64,000 bases of DNA, from the NCBI GenBank assembly GCA_022496805.1, contig CM040091.1, forward strand, positions 14,808,336 through 14,872,335, given 5' to 3'. This document shows positions 26,638 through 38,718 of the stretch, in pieces; within the stretch, counting starts at the first letter, position 1; each line of letters begins with the position of its first letter. Made by a program: the position numbers and the translations under genes. Below the pieces are notes generated by a model that worked only from the letters and a program-made list of their open reading frames with translations, had not been told where the DNA came from and ran no database searches. This DNA comes from Pohlia nutans. Taxonomy: Eukaryota; Streptophyta; Bryopsida; Bryales; Mniaceae.

Positions 26638-28994
26638 ATGGGGGTGGCGGATTTCAAGATGGGTGACTTCAGTGGGGGAGTGAAGCACGAGAGGTTCGAT
26701 GAGGATCTGGAGGCGGGGTTCGGCGGGTCGGCAATGTTGTACCCAGGCATTAGTGCTGACGAAAACATGCTGCGCTGGGGATTCATCCGAAAAGTTTATG
26801 GAATCCTGAGTGTTCAGATTCTGTTGACGACGATCGTGGCTGGATCTGTTGTGTATTTTGAGGGGCTCAAAACGTTTTTCCAACAGACGCCAGGACTGGT
26901 CCTCTTCCTGGCATTTGTGCCACTCCTGAGTAAGCTTCATCATACTTAACCCAAGGACCAAGGATTCATGGTTTTAAAATGTCAAAATTCATTCGATCAT
27001 AGTGTGAAAAATCAACAATTCATATGGGACCAAATCTAATATCACTAGAATCAGTGAAGAACATAGCATGTGTTGGTCAAAATATAAATAAATTTGAACA
27101 AAGGATCCACATAGGATCTACTCAAAACTGCTAAAAAAAACATGAGGCCCAATGTGGCTTCTTGGTCCTTTAGGGGTCACAGCTTCCTTGTTTAAGGTAG
27201 AGGTACCTTAAACCACCATGACACCTAAAACCACCAACTTCTACACCCCTCTTTCATTTCAAGAAGGAAATGTAGGCTTTCATTACATGACTTATGCATC
27301 AATTGCTAAAAAGTTAAGTCATGTACCGACAACTTACATTTCCTTCCTAAAATGAAGAAACGGCATACAAGTTGGTGGTTTTAGGTTTGTGGTGGTTTTA
27401 GGTACCTCTACCTTATTCCTAACGTCGTTGGTTTCTAATCGTTAATGTACATTCAGTTTTTTCGTAACTTGTTGAAGGGATTGAAATGGAACAGTGATCA
27501 GAAAAATAATGTTCAGCTGATGGACACCTATAACATTCTTGAGAACCACCTGGCATGAAAGAAATCCCTGACACATTGTTTTGCAAAATTGAGCTCAATT
27601 TGAACAAGTGAGGGCTCCTCAAAGCCAATGCGGCATTGTCTTCACATGCAAGAGTATATCTGATGCTCTGATTTGGCATGACTCTTAATTGGCACTGTTC
27701 TCTAAAGATGCCATGCCACTAGTACTTAGGAATGTTATGATTAATCAAGTGTACCTGGTTGGAAATTTCTATGTATTTATCTGAGTCAAGTATTTATTTG
27801 TTTTGCAGTTATGTGTCCTCTGTACATGTATCATCAAAGCCACCCTCTGAACCTCATCTTACTGGGACTCTTCACCGTGACTATGAGTCTCTCAGTTGGA
27901 ATCTCGAGCTCCATGGCACCAGGTACCTTCGATCTTCATGGTCACAAATGAAAATTAGTGTAGTTGCAAATTTCAGAGGTTCATACCTGGTCTGCTGCCT
28001 TATACATTGTCTCTTGTTTTTAGCTTTTACGTAGTTGTTCTTTCCATGCTCGCAACGCTTTCTCTTTTGTTGTATTGGTGATGATGGACGACGCCATAAA
28101 TTAATGCTGGCTTTCTGATGTTGTTGACAGCGCCAATTGTATTGGAGGCTTTGGTTTTGACGACCATAGTGGTGGTGTCGCTGACTGGGTACACCTATTG
28201 GGCTGCCAAGAGGGGAATGGACTTCAACTTTATGGGCCCTGCTCTTTTCACAAGTCTCCTGGTCCTGCTTTTCTTCGGTTTCATTCAGGTAACACCTAGC
28301 ATCTCATCCTTAACATTGTCAATCATCTGTACCATAACCTTGTTTACTCCCTTTGTCCGGAAATAACTGTCCTAGTTTTTTGCGTGTTTAACTCTTTTAT
28401 TTTTTGCCAAAAAAGGTTGTCTTAGCCTTCGGATCTTGAATAGTAGTATGTAGTTTTTGTGACACTACTCATTATCCACACCGTTTGAAGTAGATAGGGC
28501 TCACGTTTGAAGCATAAAACATAGGACAAATGTTCCCAAAAAAACGAGCCAAAAACTAGGACAATTATTTCCAGACAAAGGGAGTATTTTTCTACAGAGG
28601 TGGTGAAGGATACATGGAGTGAGACTCTTTTGTTGGTCTGTTTTCTGTTCAGAAAAGACCAGTCCTTGGTCCACACGGTTGTAGTGAATGTTTCTCGACA
28701 TGCTGGTTGTACATGTTTTCCCAGGATTATCTCTAGCTTTGTACATACCACTTAGTACCCGTTTTGCATTCTTTTTGTGTGCAGATGGTGTTTCCTTTGG
28801 GAAGCATGTCTCAAACAATCTACGGAGGGCTCTCCGCTCTTATTTTCAGCATGTACCTTGTGTATGACACCGACCAGTTGATCAAGCGGTACACCTATGA
28901 CCAATTCATTCTGGCTTCAGTTGCCCTGTACCTCGACATCCTCAACTTGTTTATCGCCATATTGCAGATTCTCAACAGCTCTCGATCTGAGTAA
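26638..28994 (+). CDS. LIFEGUARD / TMBIM (Bax inhibitor-1-like) membrane protein
   Basis: Four coding exons: 26638-26929, 27809-27922, 28131-28288 and 28785-28994. They join with consistent phase (1, 1, 0) and GT-AG borders to give 257 aa. The start is the ATG of MGVADFKMGD. The upstream in-frame TTG is not a start. About seven hydrophobic segments follow a 45-residue polar N-terminus; the first spans roughly residues 51-73. The family signature is clear: YDTDQLI (residues 215-221) and LYLDILNLF near D239, corresponding to the acidic residues of the TMBIM pH-sensing site. Plant LIFEGUARD proteins are multi-spanning membrane proteins that modulate cell death and stress responses, probably through calcium leak. 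The length is normal for the family. Introns 1 and 3 carry MITEs. The exons are GC-richer than those of BTPC downstream. Confidence 0.93.
26946..27180. mobile_element. Short TTAA-type element, family F-like (decayed right site)
   Basis: It starts TTAACCCAAGGACCAAGG immediately after the LIFEGUARD exon 1 donor. It ends TTGGTCCTTTAGGGG followed by TCAC where TTAA is expected. The GGTCCTTTAGGGG end is that of family F at 24918. It lies wholly inside intron 1. Confidence 0.55.
27193..27415. mobile_element. TA-flanked MITE with AGGTAGAGGTACC ends
   Basis: TA then AGGTAGAGGTACCT on the left, AGGTACCTCTACCT then TA on the right. The inverted repeat continues inward as AAACCACC.. / ..GGTGGTTTT and CACCAACTT / AAGTTGGTG. 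It lies in intron 1 of the LIFEGUARD gene. The ends do not resemble Stowaway, so this is a separate TA-targeting family. Confidence 0.8.
28345..28586. mobile_element. Stowaway-like MITE in intron 3 of the LIFEGUARD gene
   Basis: TA then CTCCCTTTGTCCGGAAATAA on the left; TTATTTCCAGACAAAGGGAG then TA on the right. The 20 bp inverted repeats have one mismatch (G/A). The ends are a CTCCCT variant of those at 26122. Confidence 0.92.
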
Positions 28995-29493
28995 CCAGCT
29001 ATCTATCGACTATGAATGCTGGTCACTGAAAACATTGAAGAAGAAAATATATTGTAATTATATTCTCTTGTGAGGAAACATCGTCTGAAAAATTGCTCGT
29101 CAGAGAAGTGAGGAAATAAATTACCAGGGGGCTTCGTCTCTCCTTAGTAGCTACACTACTGTTCATGGCATTTAGCATCATACCACCAGTAGTGTCGCAG
29201 GGAATCACTTCATAGTTGACACTTATATTTACTCCAATCAAGTGTTCTCAGGTGACGAATTCATGACTTCAATAATGGTATGAATGCACTTGAGAATTCA
29301 TCGTAGAATAGTTTGCACTTACTGTTCATTGTTCATGTATTATGACTGAATGTTTAATTTCAAACTTAGCATTTTCAACTTTGGAATTGTTGCTCTTGTT
29401 GGCCCAAAAAAGAAATCTAAAAACCATTTGTCCAATTTGCAATGCCTAGTGGTAAAAATGGGTAATTGCACTATAACCCTGGCAATCTGTATT
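28995..29493. other. 3' region of the LIFEGUARD gene
   Basis: AATAAA at 29115-29120, 121 bp after the stop codon, is the best candidate poly(A) signal. Opposed fortuitous frames near 29340-29530 are not supported as genes. Confidence 0.5.
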
Positions 29494-30550
29494 AACTCCC
29501 TCCGTCCCAAAATGATCTTCTTGTTCAACTAAATGTTGTGGATTAACCCCTTAACGTACCAGGGTGTCCCTGGAATTGACAATTTGAGAAAAAACATTAT
29601 AAACTACCATTTAGAAGAATATTCTGGAATTGATATACATATGAAAGTTCTAGATCTTGAATTTTAGATTCCATCCGTACGGTTTGATTCACTAATACAA
29701 TCACCAATATTTAATTATAAAATTTGAAAGTTAAAATTAAAAATTCCTTCTAAATTCGATTACAAACTAAATTTCAATATTTTTTGAAATTTATTTTTTG
29801 GAATGAGTTTGAAATGAGATACTCTTAAGTGTGGTGATACTTTGAAATTTTTGTGTTTCTTAAATTTATGACCTCATTTTTCACGATTCCACTTTGAACT
29901 AGAGTCAATGCAATTTTTCCTTGGTCAACGACTTGACATACTTCTACATTTGCAATTTTAGAAAAATATGTACTCTAGTATGACTAAATCCAGCCATTAG
30001 ATAGGACAACAACTTGGTGAAGAATCTCCAAAAAATTGGATGAGTTTCATCCAAGCATTGATGAGAACGTGAGAAGGCTTTGAAATCATTCGTCGTCCAG
30101 TTTCTGGACGCTGGGACGTTTAGGGGTTAAGGTCAAAAACCAATATTTTTTAATTCCGTTTTGTGAAAAATAAAGGTTGATGCTTTCCCGTCATCCTCCA
30201 AGTTTGAGCTTTGAATTTGTTTTCAAATGGAAGTTATGGAGCTTCGAAATGTGGGTTTTGGGGGCCTTTGGGGAGGAGCACTGCTGGCCAATCAATTTTC
30301 TCTTCCCGCTTCATGACATGTACTTCCCGCGTTGTTGTCATCCAGTCAAAGCTGCCCACTTACTAAAATACTCTCTTTTATTAATTCTCTGGGCCCACTA
30401 TCATGATGACCACAAAAGCTTCCATGAAATTGCTCTTTTAATTAGGTGGGGAATTCATTCCCGGGCTCTTCTACCATGTCACAATAGGAAAATCATTTTG
30501 GGACAAGAAAAGAAGGCTAACCGGAAGATCATTTTGGGACGGAGGGAGTA
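29494..30550. mobile_element. Stowaway-like element split by a nested TTAA element
   Basis: The left terminus CTCCCTCCGTCCCAAAATGA starts at 29496 and the right terminus TCATTTTGGGACGGAGGGAG ends at 30548, followed by TA. The left TA has mutated to AA. The interior is interrupted by family D copy 1 (29543-30130). Removing it leaves an element of about 470 bp. The 153-codon frame at 30177-30638 crosses the right terminus and is not a credible gene. Confidence 0.8.
29543..30130. mobile_element. TTAA-flanked non-autonomous element, family D copy 1 (nested)
   Basis: TTAA at 29543-29546 then CCCCTTAACGTACCAGGGTG. The right end is GGACGCTGGGACGTTTAGGGG then TTAA at 30127-30130. The right terminus is shared with D copies at 55178 (inverted) and 62395. 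It sits inside an older Stowaway-like element, so it is the younger insertion. Confidence 0.85.
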
Positions 30551-32399
30551 TCATTTTAGGGAGTATCATTTTCAGGTTTTTATTGGCACGATGCCGAAGA
30601 GAATTTTAGTGAATATCAAAAACCACTTTATTTTTTGAATCCGTAATTGAATCCTTAATAGGGTTTTGCTTCTCTCCGCACTACCATGGACAAAATATCA
30701 ATTGCATAATTAGAAATATGAATTGTCACTTTATAAATTAGTCGCTTCTCTCTGCACATTAAATGCTATGAAATTGAAAATGCTATGAAATTGAAAAAAC
30801 GTGAGAGGCCAGGCTATTTCATATAATGGTCTTTGAGGATGAAATGGGAAGACCATTCAAGGATATGAGAGGTAGGTTACATTTTAGAAAACCCTACCCT
30901 AGAACTGTAGACTGATGGCTTACTTACATACCACAAGTGGAACCTATAGTCATCAATACCATTTTTTCTAAACTCGCTCCGACCTAAGATCATCACTGGA
31001 ATTCTTCAAAATATCTATTATACAATACAGCTCGGTTTGTCTCACTCGACCGTTTCGCGCTGGAATCTATCAAGGAGACAACCCAAGCTCAATGTGCTCA
31101 AAGGCACGGGTCCCACTAGTAAACAAATATTTGACGTAGATTGTTTGATTGTAGTTTCCACCTACAATATCAAATTTTTATTATTTTTGTTTATTTTTAA
31201 TTATTGAATTGGGATTCTTGCATATGTGGAGGTCAAGATAGGCACATTTGTGTCAAATATGTGTTTAATTTCCAAAAATAAAGTTTGGATAATGGGATAT
31301 TTAAATATTATCTCAAGATTTTCTTTTTTATCATACAAAAAACTATTCTTAAAAAAAATTTATTTCTCAAAAAAATTAGCATTATATTTATTGAAATAAT
31401 TTTTACCAACTTTGCCCTCCATCTATGGTAATGGATTTGGTAATGCATTCTTTAATTTTGTATGTAGAAGTTATAAGGGTTTCAAATTTCACAGTTCTTT
31501 AGTCTAAATTTTTGCCCTAAATTTGATGTTTTTGTGTTAGAGTACAATCATACATTTTATTTTTGATTAGGGCACAGTAAAGGAGATAGGTACATCATCG
31601 TTGCCACTCTATTAGTTTGGCATATTAATTTTCATTATAAGATAATTTTTACATTTTACATTACCTAATTTATAACCTTTGAAGTTTTTTTGAGTCAAAA
31701 TAGGTTTTTTGCAAATTTAGGCATGCTGAATCTATTGGTATTTTTTAGTGGAAAACATAATTTTAATTTCAATTTCTTTCAAATGAAATGTTTTTGATTT
31801 CATAAATCCATTTGAATCATTCTATTTTTATTAAAGAAGAAAAACTTATGGAGTTTTGTTTTGCAAACAATCATAGAACCTTTTAGTTGAAATAAAATAA
31901 TAAAATAATAAAAATTGTCCTAGGGTTTTGAAATTCAAGTAGTCAAGTGTCAGGTCAAATCGTAACTAGAGTTTGGTTCTCTCCATTAGTCCATTCATTA
32001 GGTTTCATCCACTCAAAATGATGAAATTCATCAAAGGTGTCAACACCATGCAAACCCATTGTCGCCAATCCTCATTCTCTTCCAATTCTCTTCTTGCGTT
32101 TCTTGCTTCTCCACCCTTCCACCAAGCTCACTATTGACCTCATTAAATACTTTATTTATCAATTCTCTCTCGCAATATATTTGTTTTTTTTGCCCAGTTT
32201 TTGTTGCTTTTGATGAACTGAGCACAATTAGGTGATCTAAACTTACCTTGTTTAATTCAAAACCTTCATAAGGTTTCTAGCTTTGGCCGTTTCACATGTT
32301 TACAAGTTGGCTTGGATTTTTTGTGCTGAGAACTTTGTATAAAAGTATATAGAGTCTATCATTTTCCAAAGGATGAGATGAGGACATGTTTAGGGTTGA
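30551..32399. other. Intergenic, AT-rich
   Basis: No gene recognised. 32040-32225 is open on the minus strand for 61 codons without family features. 31990-32220 on the plus strand is pyrimidine-rich and could belong to a promoter or leader of the BTPC gene. Confidence 0.4.
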
Positions 32400-33250
32400 T
32401 ATATTGATCACAAAGATGTGTTGTGAATGGTGCGTTGTAGTTTTTTTCAATGAATAAAAAATTGATGTAGTTAATTAAATGTTGCGGTTGCGGTTAGGTT
32501 GATGCTTGGGCGATGGTTAATGATTGCCTTAAAATTGAAGTCAATGAGATAATTTTCTTGGGTGAAAGAAGGCATGTTTTGTATGCAAGGATTCGAAGAT
32601 TGATTTGTGGCCAATTTTGGGAAGTCGCTGTTTTTATTTTTTGTTTTTGTTTTCTCTTTTGCATTGCAGCAGTACGTTGTGTAGGCAATGGAGGATGGTC
32701 CCTTCACATTTAAACCATTATGACTGTGCTACGACATTGAACTCTGGGTTCAAGAAACCACAAATAAACTCTAGTACGTGAATTTGTGCCAGCTCTTTAA
32801 TTTCTCTCGTAATTTGTGTTTTTCAACTTTTGTTGTTTTTGTTGTAGTTCTACAAATTAAAGAAGCTTGTAGTTTAGTGAATACCATGTAACTGCAGTGG
32901 TTTTTTTAATTTTCTAATCTTTTATGGAGCACAATGATGTCAAAGATGTGTTGCAAATTGTGCTCTATAATGTTAGTGCAAGATGAAAAAGTGATATGGT
33001 TATTTGATGCTTGAACAGTCGTTGATGATTGTATTCAAATTTAAGTCGGTGGGATCATCTCTTGGCTGAAGTAATCAAGATACTCTATCTTTTAGGAAAA
33101 AGAATCGGCATTTCAATGATGGTAGACTATTTTTCTTCATTTTCAGCTTTTTGTTGAGAATTTTGTCTACTTCTTTTTCAATTGCCTATGAGATATGTTC
33201 ATCAATTACATAAGCCGTGTGTGTCATTATTTCCAAGCATTGAGGAACCA
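32400..33250. repeat. Diverged direct duplication upstream of BTPC
   Basis: The segment around 32411-32570 (CAAAGATGTGTTG, then GATGCTTG, GATTGCCTTAAAATTGAAGT and TTGGGTGAAAG) reappears diverged around 32943-33085 in the same order, about 530 bp downstream. The duplication is old, judged by many mismatches. Function is unknown; it lies where a leader intron or promoter would be. Confidence 0.55.
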
Positions 33251-33818
33251 CACCTTTGAACGTTGATACTACACTACATATTTTGTTTCAGTAGTTTAAA
33301 AATCAAACATAAATATTTATTTAGGGGTTCCGTACTTAGTTGGGGTTGGCAATCCTTGAGTTTAATTCAATTAAATAAGAACCCTATACTATTATTGTAT
33401 AGGGCTTACATTATATACAAATTACTGGTATGAATTTTTTCCACTTGCATGACCTAAATAACTTGCTCATTTCATAAAAAAAAATTCAAATCCATGACTT
33501 TTATTTTATTTACAAAAGATCAATGTAGATTAGTACATTTTTAAGGGTGCCTTCTACTAAGGTGCAATTTGTGGTGTAAAGGTTTTCGATATTTAAGTAC
33601 GGCTTTTGATTGCACATATTTTTTAGCCGGCATCATTGATTCGTTGATGTTCTTTATTGGAGTAGGACTTAGCCGATTAAATGATGATTTAATTCTTGAC
33701 ATTTAAAAATGAAGCAAATACTTGTGTATAAAATGTTGTATTTTTACAGGCTGTACAGAAGACTTGGAGCAATCACCTATATAAATGACTTAAAAATTGC
33801 ATATTGGAGAAGATTTCC

Positions 33819-33906
33819 AAAATGCCAATATGACAGATGCTACAAACAACATTTTGGGACTTTGTGACTTGTAAAATGCCAATATGACAGATACTACAGA
33901 CGACAT
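33819..33906 (+). repeat. 54 bp-spaced duplication of the BTPC start region
   Basis: The 34 bp at 33819-33852 and at 33873-33906 are identical except for three bases. Both include AAAATGCCAATATGACAGAT. The downstream copy contains the BTPC start codon at 33884. Confidence 0.95.
33830..33874 (+). promoter_or_regulatory. Upstream ORF (15 codons), relic duplicate of the BTPC start
   Basis: ATG at 33830 encodes MTDATNNILGLCDL and stops with TAA at 33872. It is in the same frame as BTPC (54 nt upstream of its ATG) and mirrors the true N-terminus MTDTTDDI. Two further minimal uORFs (ATG CCA ATA TGA, at 33822 and 33876) overlap the two ATGs. If transcribed, these could affect initiation at the main start. 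Confidence 0.6.
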
Positions 33907-36900
33907 CGCAGAGGAGATTTCATTTCAAGCTTTTGATGATGATTGTCATTTGCTTGGAAACCTCCTCAATGACTGTCTACAACGAGAGGTGGGTCAAGGT
34001 TTTACAGACAAGGTGGACAGAGTTCGTTTGTTGGCACAAAGTGCTTGCAACATGCGCATGGCTGGAGTAGACCATGCTGCAATATGGCTCTCCAAACAAC
34101 TTGAAAAAGAGTTGAAAGGCATGGATCTCGATGAGGCGGTTCCTCTTGCTCGTGCTTTCAGCCATTACCTCAATCTTATGGGCATTGCAGAAACACACCA
34201 CCGAGTCCGTAGAACAAAAATTTCTAGCCATGTCTCTAAATCTTGCGACGACGTATTTAATAGGCTCATACAAAGTGGATACTCGCAGGAAGAAGTGTAC
34301 AATGCAGTTTGCCAGCAACAAGTTGAAATTGTCCTCACTGCCCATCCAACACAAATTAATCGTCGAACGCTACAATATAAACATCTTCGCATTGCGCATC
34401 TACTTGAGAGGAACGATAGAGGGGATCTTACACATGAAGATAAAGATCAACTCATCGAAGACCTAGTAAGAGAAATCACTTCACTATGGCAAACCGATGA
34501 AATTCGACGTCGTAAACCAACCCCAGTTGATGAGGCTCGAGGGGGTCTTCATATTGTAGAGCAAACTTTATGGAAGGCTGTTCCTCAATACCTTCGTCGA
34601 GTGAGTAATGCATTGAAGCGACACACTGGAAAACCTCTTCCTTTAACGGCCACTCCGATAAAGTTTGGATCATGGATTGGTGGCGACCGGGATGGAAATC
34701 CAAACGTCACTGCTAAGGTAACACGTGATGTTTGTTTTCTAGCAAGATGGATTGCTGCTGACTTGTATCTTCGAGAGATTGATGGACTACGATTCGAACT
34801 GTCTATGATGAATTGCAGTCAAAAATTAGCTGATTATGCTTACAATATCATATCAAAAGAACATGACCATGAAGAGCATCATCATATCAGTTGGAAACCA
34901 CGAGATAAACATTCTGAATACCATGGTCCAATCTTACCTCAACATCTACCCGTTGGGGCTGATATGCCTACCTTCACTGGCACAGACGGTGATTCACATG
35001 AAATGCCAATATTGGAACTTCCTGTAAAAGATGACATTGATATGTTGTCAACTTTTCAGGTGCACATTTTGACCATCTATGTACTCATTTTTTTACATTT
35101 TTCTAATGCAATGAGATGAAAGCACGAAAAACTCTACCAAAAAGTTAGTCTACTATACTAAAATCATTAATTTTTTTAGTCAAAGGCCATAGATTTATAT
35201 CTAAATATATTATATTTTGGTTTTAATTTAAAGAGGCCCTGTAGAGTTCTTACAAGTACTTGAACTCAAATTTTTAGAACAAATTCTTCAAAAAAAGTTT
35301 ACAAAAATTAGTATTTAAAAAAGAATGCCTAAATCTAATCTCGGTTGCAAAATTGATGGCTTTAAATACACTAAATATAAATATAATTTTTATGACCTTT
35401 GAGATAATGATAGAATTGAGGTCCTTGTTTCAAAAAAAGTAGAAAAAAATATGTTTTGACATACTTTTTATTTGCTTTATACCAACTTTGTTGATTGGTA
35501 TGGAACTACTTTTTCAATTTTGACCACTTCTACGTCAATAAAAAATTTACAATTACTTATTGAAGATCATTTTCTTAAATGTTTTTGGTAGACTTCATAA
35601 AACGATAGATGTTTTATTTTATTGATAATTTCTTTTTACAAAATTCAAATTTATAATGTATTTTTGAACCTTGCATTGTTGAATGCTCATAAGAGTCAAA
35701 GGTGGTAGACCTTTTTGTATTTTCACCTAGTGTTGTTATTGAAGCTTCACCATGATGCTCGTAAGTTTTTGATTTGGATAGGCACATTGCAAACTCAAAT
35801 TTTTTTACTCGTAATTTTTGTGTTTACTTCCATTAAAGTCTTGATTGGTATATCATTGATTTTTGAATCATGCGAAATTTTTTTAATTAAACTTGAAAAA
35901 CTTTAATTTTCAGAGTTCATCCAGTGTGAATACTGCCCCAAGTTCTACTATGCATTCAAAGGAAGGTTCACCTACAGCTTCCAAAGCAGCACAACATGTT
36001 GCATCATTCAATTTAAAAGATATGGCAGATGTCTTGCAAATTGCAGATGGTTATGGCACTCCAGTAACACCAACTCAAGCATCTACTTTAGTTGTTGCAG
36101 CAGCTGTAGTAGGAGGACTCCCCAAGTCGGGCTCTTTTAGGAAAAAAACTCTACTAGAGTCAAACCTCAACAAGTCTAGTATGGATAAGCTACTAAATCC
36201 TAGCATGATTGGTCGGCCTGACATTGCGCCCTATAGAGTGGTGCTTGGCCATGTTCGACAAAAGTTAGTGAATACTCGACGAAGAATGGAGGAGATGCTA
36301 GAGGGTTCTCCATGCGATTATGATCCAAACGACTATTATGAAACTGGAGATCAACTTCTTGAACCACTCTTGTTGTGTCATGATTCAATGCAATCTTGCC
36401 GCTCAGAAATACTTGCTGATGGACGTCTTACAGACTTGATTCGCAGGTACCTTTAACATAGTTATTGCCCAATGTGAATGTTCATGCTTAAATTGAAGAA
36501 CTTTTATCTGCTAAATGGATTTTAGCTTTTTTGTTTTTCTAATTGAAATCATATGAACTATATATGCTTTTCTTATAAATAAGTACCTTCAATTCTTTGA
36601 ACCACTTTATTTGTTTAGTTACCACTAATTCTTAATGTTGATTTTAATTTTTTCCATTTAATTGTTTGATTTTATCTTTTTTATTCAAATAATTTAGAGT
36701 GATATGAAAATTGTAGTTAAAAAGCCTCATTTGGATTGTAAGTATTTTGAGACGTCCTAAATATGGTATAATTTGTGATTCCAATCCAAATAAGATTTTA
36801 TCTAGCTTCCAATTTGGCGCTCAAATCCTTAACAAATAAATGGATCTAATATGACAAGAGATCGTGTTTATTGGTCTTGAATTTTATTACAGGGTGGCTA

Positions 36901-38647
36901 CATTTGGAATGACACTTATGAAACTTGATGTAAGACAAGAAGCTGATCGACACACTGAAGCATTAGATGCTATTACCGGATGGTTAGAAATCGGAACATA
37001 CAGTCAATGGGATGAAGACAACAAACTTAAGTTTCTTACTACAGAACTCAAGGGAAGACGACCTTTGGTTCCACCAACAATTGCTGTGAAACCTGAAGTT
37101 CGAGAGGTATTAAACACATTTCGTGTAGCAGCCGAATTAGGAACTAATTCACTAGGTGCATATGTCATTTCTATGGCATCCGAGGCCAGTGACGTTCTTG
37201 CAGTAGAACTATTGCAAAAAGAAGCTTGTCTTGTGGTGGGTGGAGAACTTGGTAAGACATGCTCTGGTCAAATACTACGAGTTGTTCCATTGTTTGAAAC
37301 TGTGCAAGATTTACAAGTGGCAGGGATTGTAATACGAAAATTGCTGAAAATTGATTGGTATCGCGAACATCTAATTGCAAATCATCAAGGCCATCAAGAA
37401 GTGATGCTTGGTTATTCTGATTCTGGTAAAGATGCGGGTAGATTCACTGCAGCTTGGGAATTGTATAAAGCACAAGAAGATGTTGTTGAAGCTTGTAAAG
37501 AGTTTGGCATCAAAATCACGTTGTTCCATGGACGGGGAGGAAGTGTTGGCCGGGGTGGAGGTCCCACATACATGGCTATCCAGTCTCAACCTCCCGGTTC
37601 TGTGATGGGAACATTGAGGGTTACTGAACAAGGAGAAATGATTCAAGCAAAGTTTGGATTGTCTCAAACGGCTGTGCGTCAACTCGAAATATACTCTACT
37701 GCTGTTTTGTTAGCAACTTTGCATCCACCGGACCCACCAAGGTCTACTAGTTGGCGCAATATTATGGACGAAATTTCTGAAAATAGTTGTAAGCACTATC
37801 GTGCCATAGTCTTTCAAAACCCTGAGTTTTTGGAGTATTTCCACGAGGCAACACCTGAGGCTGAGCTTGGAAATCTCAACATTGGTAGTCGACCAACTCG
37901 ACGAAAAAAAACTGGTGGAATATCTCAATTGCGAGCAATTCCATGGATTTTTGCTTGGACACAAACACGGTTTGTTCTTCCAGCTTGGCTTGGAGTAGGA
38001 AAAGGACTTGAGGCTGCATTTTCCCGTGGACATAAAGAAGAGCTTCAAGCTATGTATAGAGAGTGGCCATTTTTTCAGTCTACTATTGATCTAATAGAGA
38101 TGGTTCTTGCTAAAGCTGACATACAAATAGCCAAACATTATGACGAGGTTTTAGTGTCGCCATCAAGGCAACAATTGGGTGAAGAACTTCGAGGAGAATT
38201 TCACACTACCCAAACAACCGTGTTGAATGTAAGCGGCCACCAAAAACTATCAGAGAACAACAAGACTTTGCAGAGATTGATTGAGAGTCGTCTGGCCTAT
38301 CTTGACCCCATAAACATGCTTCAAGTAAGATGAGACCTAACCTTATAATGCTTTTACTGGTCTCACTTTCTACCATCATAATTTTGCCTTGAAGTATTGA
38401 TGTGCAACAAATAATGATTGATAAATTGTTTATTTTGCCTATTTCAACATTCAAATAACTTATACCTTTCATATATTCATATCTTAAATAAATTTTTTTC
38501 TCATATTGAATATATATGGTAATTACGGTTATTCTTCAGGTAGAAATTCTCCGTCGTTTGCGCCAAGATGTATCAAATATGAAGCTCAGGGATGCTCTTT
38601 TGATTACCATTAATGGAATAGCCGCTGGAATGCGAAATACCGGCTAG
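33884..38647 (+). CDS. PPC4: Bacterial-type phosphoenolpyruvate carboxylase (BTPC, PPC4 class)
   Basis: Four exons: 33884-35059, 35914-36446, 36893-38324 and 38540-38647. The phases (0, 2, 0) agree and the product is 1082 aa with no break. PEPC carboxylates phosphoenolpyruvate to oxaloacetate in the cytosol. Catalytic motifs are intact: LTAHPTQ with H154, [10 protein letters not shown], the [10 protein letters not shown] segment, and the glycine-rich [13 protein letters not shown] loop near residues 780-795. The C-terminus is RNTG, diagnostic of the bacterial-type class (plant-type ends QNTG), and the plant-type N-terminal phosphorylation motif is absent. A polar, Ser/His-rich, probably disordered insert spans about residues 325-500. 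BTPCs are known to bind plant-type subunits through such a region in hetero-octameric complexes. Three introns is strikingly few, since I recall Arabidopsis PPC4 as having many. An acceptor-like TTTTTACAG near 33750 hints at a leader intron. Confidence 0.96.
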
Positions 38648-38712
38648 TTCTTCAAAAAATATGATTAATTATAATGAATGTCGTGACTGAGTATATATGG
38701 TTAGTCAAATGT

Positions 38713-38718
38713 AATAAA
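38713..38718 (+). promoter_or_regulatory. Candidate poly(A) signal of BTPC
   Basis: AATAAA lies 66 bp after the stop codon, followed by T-rich sequence. Confidence 0.5.

Noticed and set aside
30177..30638. 153-codon frame as a gene
   Set aside because: It runs through the right terminus of a Stowaway-like element and contains duplicated terminus sequence (KIILG repeats).
33323..33340. TTTAGGGGTT at 33321 as another TTAA element end
   Set aside because: It is followed by CCG instead of AA, and no partner terminus was found nearby.
34131..34466. Overlapping frames on both strands inside BTPC exon 1
   Set aside because: They are shadows of the strongly conserved PEPC reading frame.
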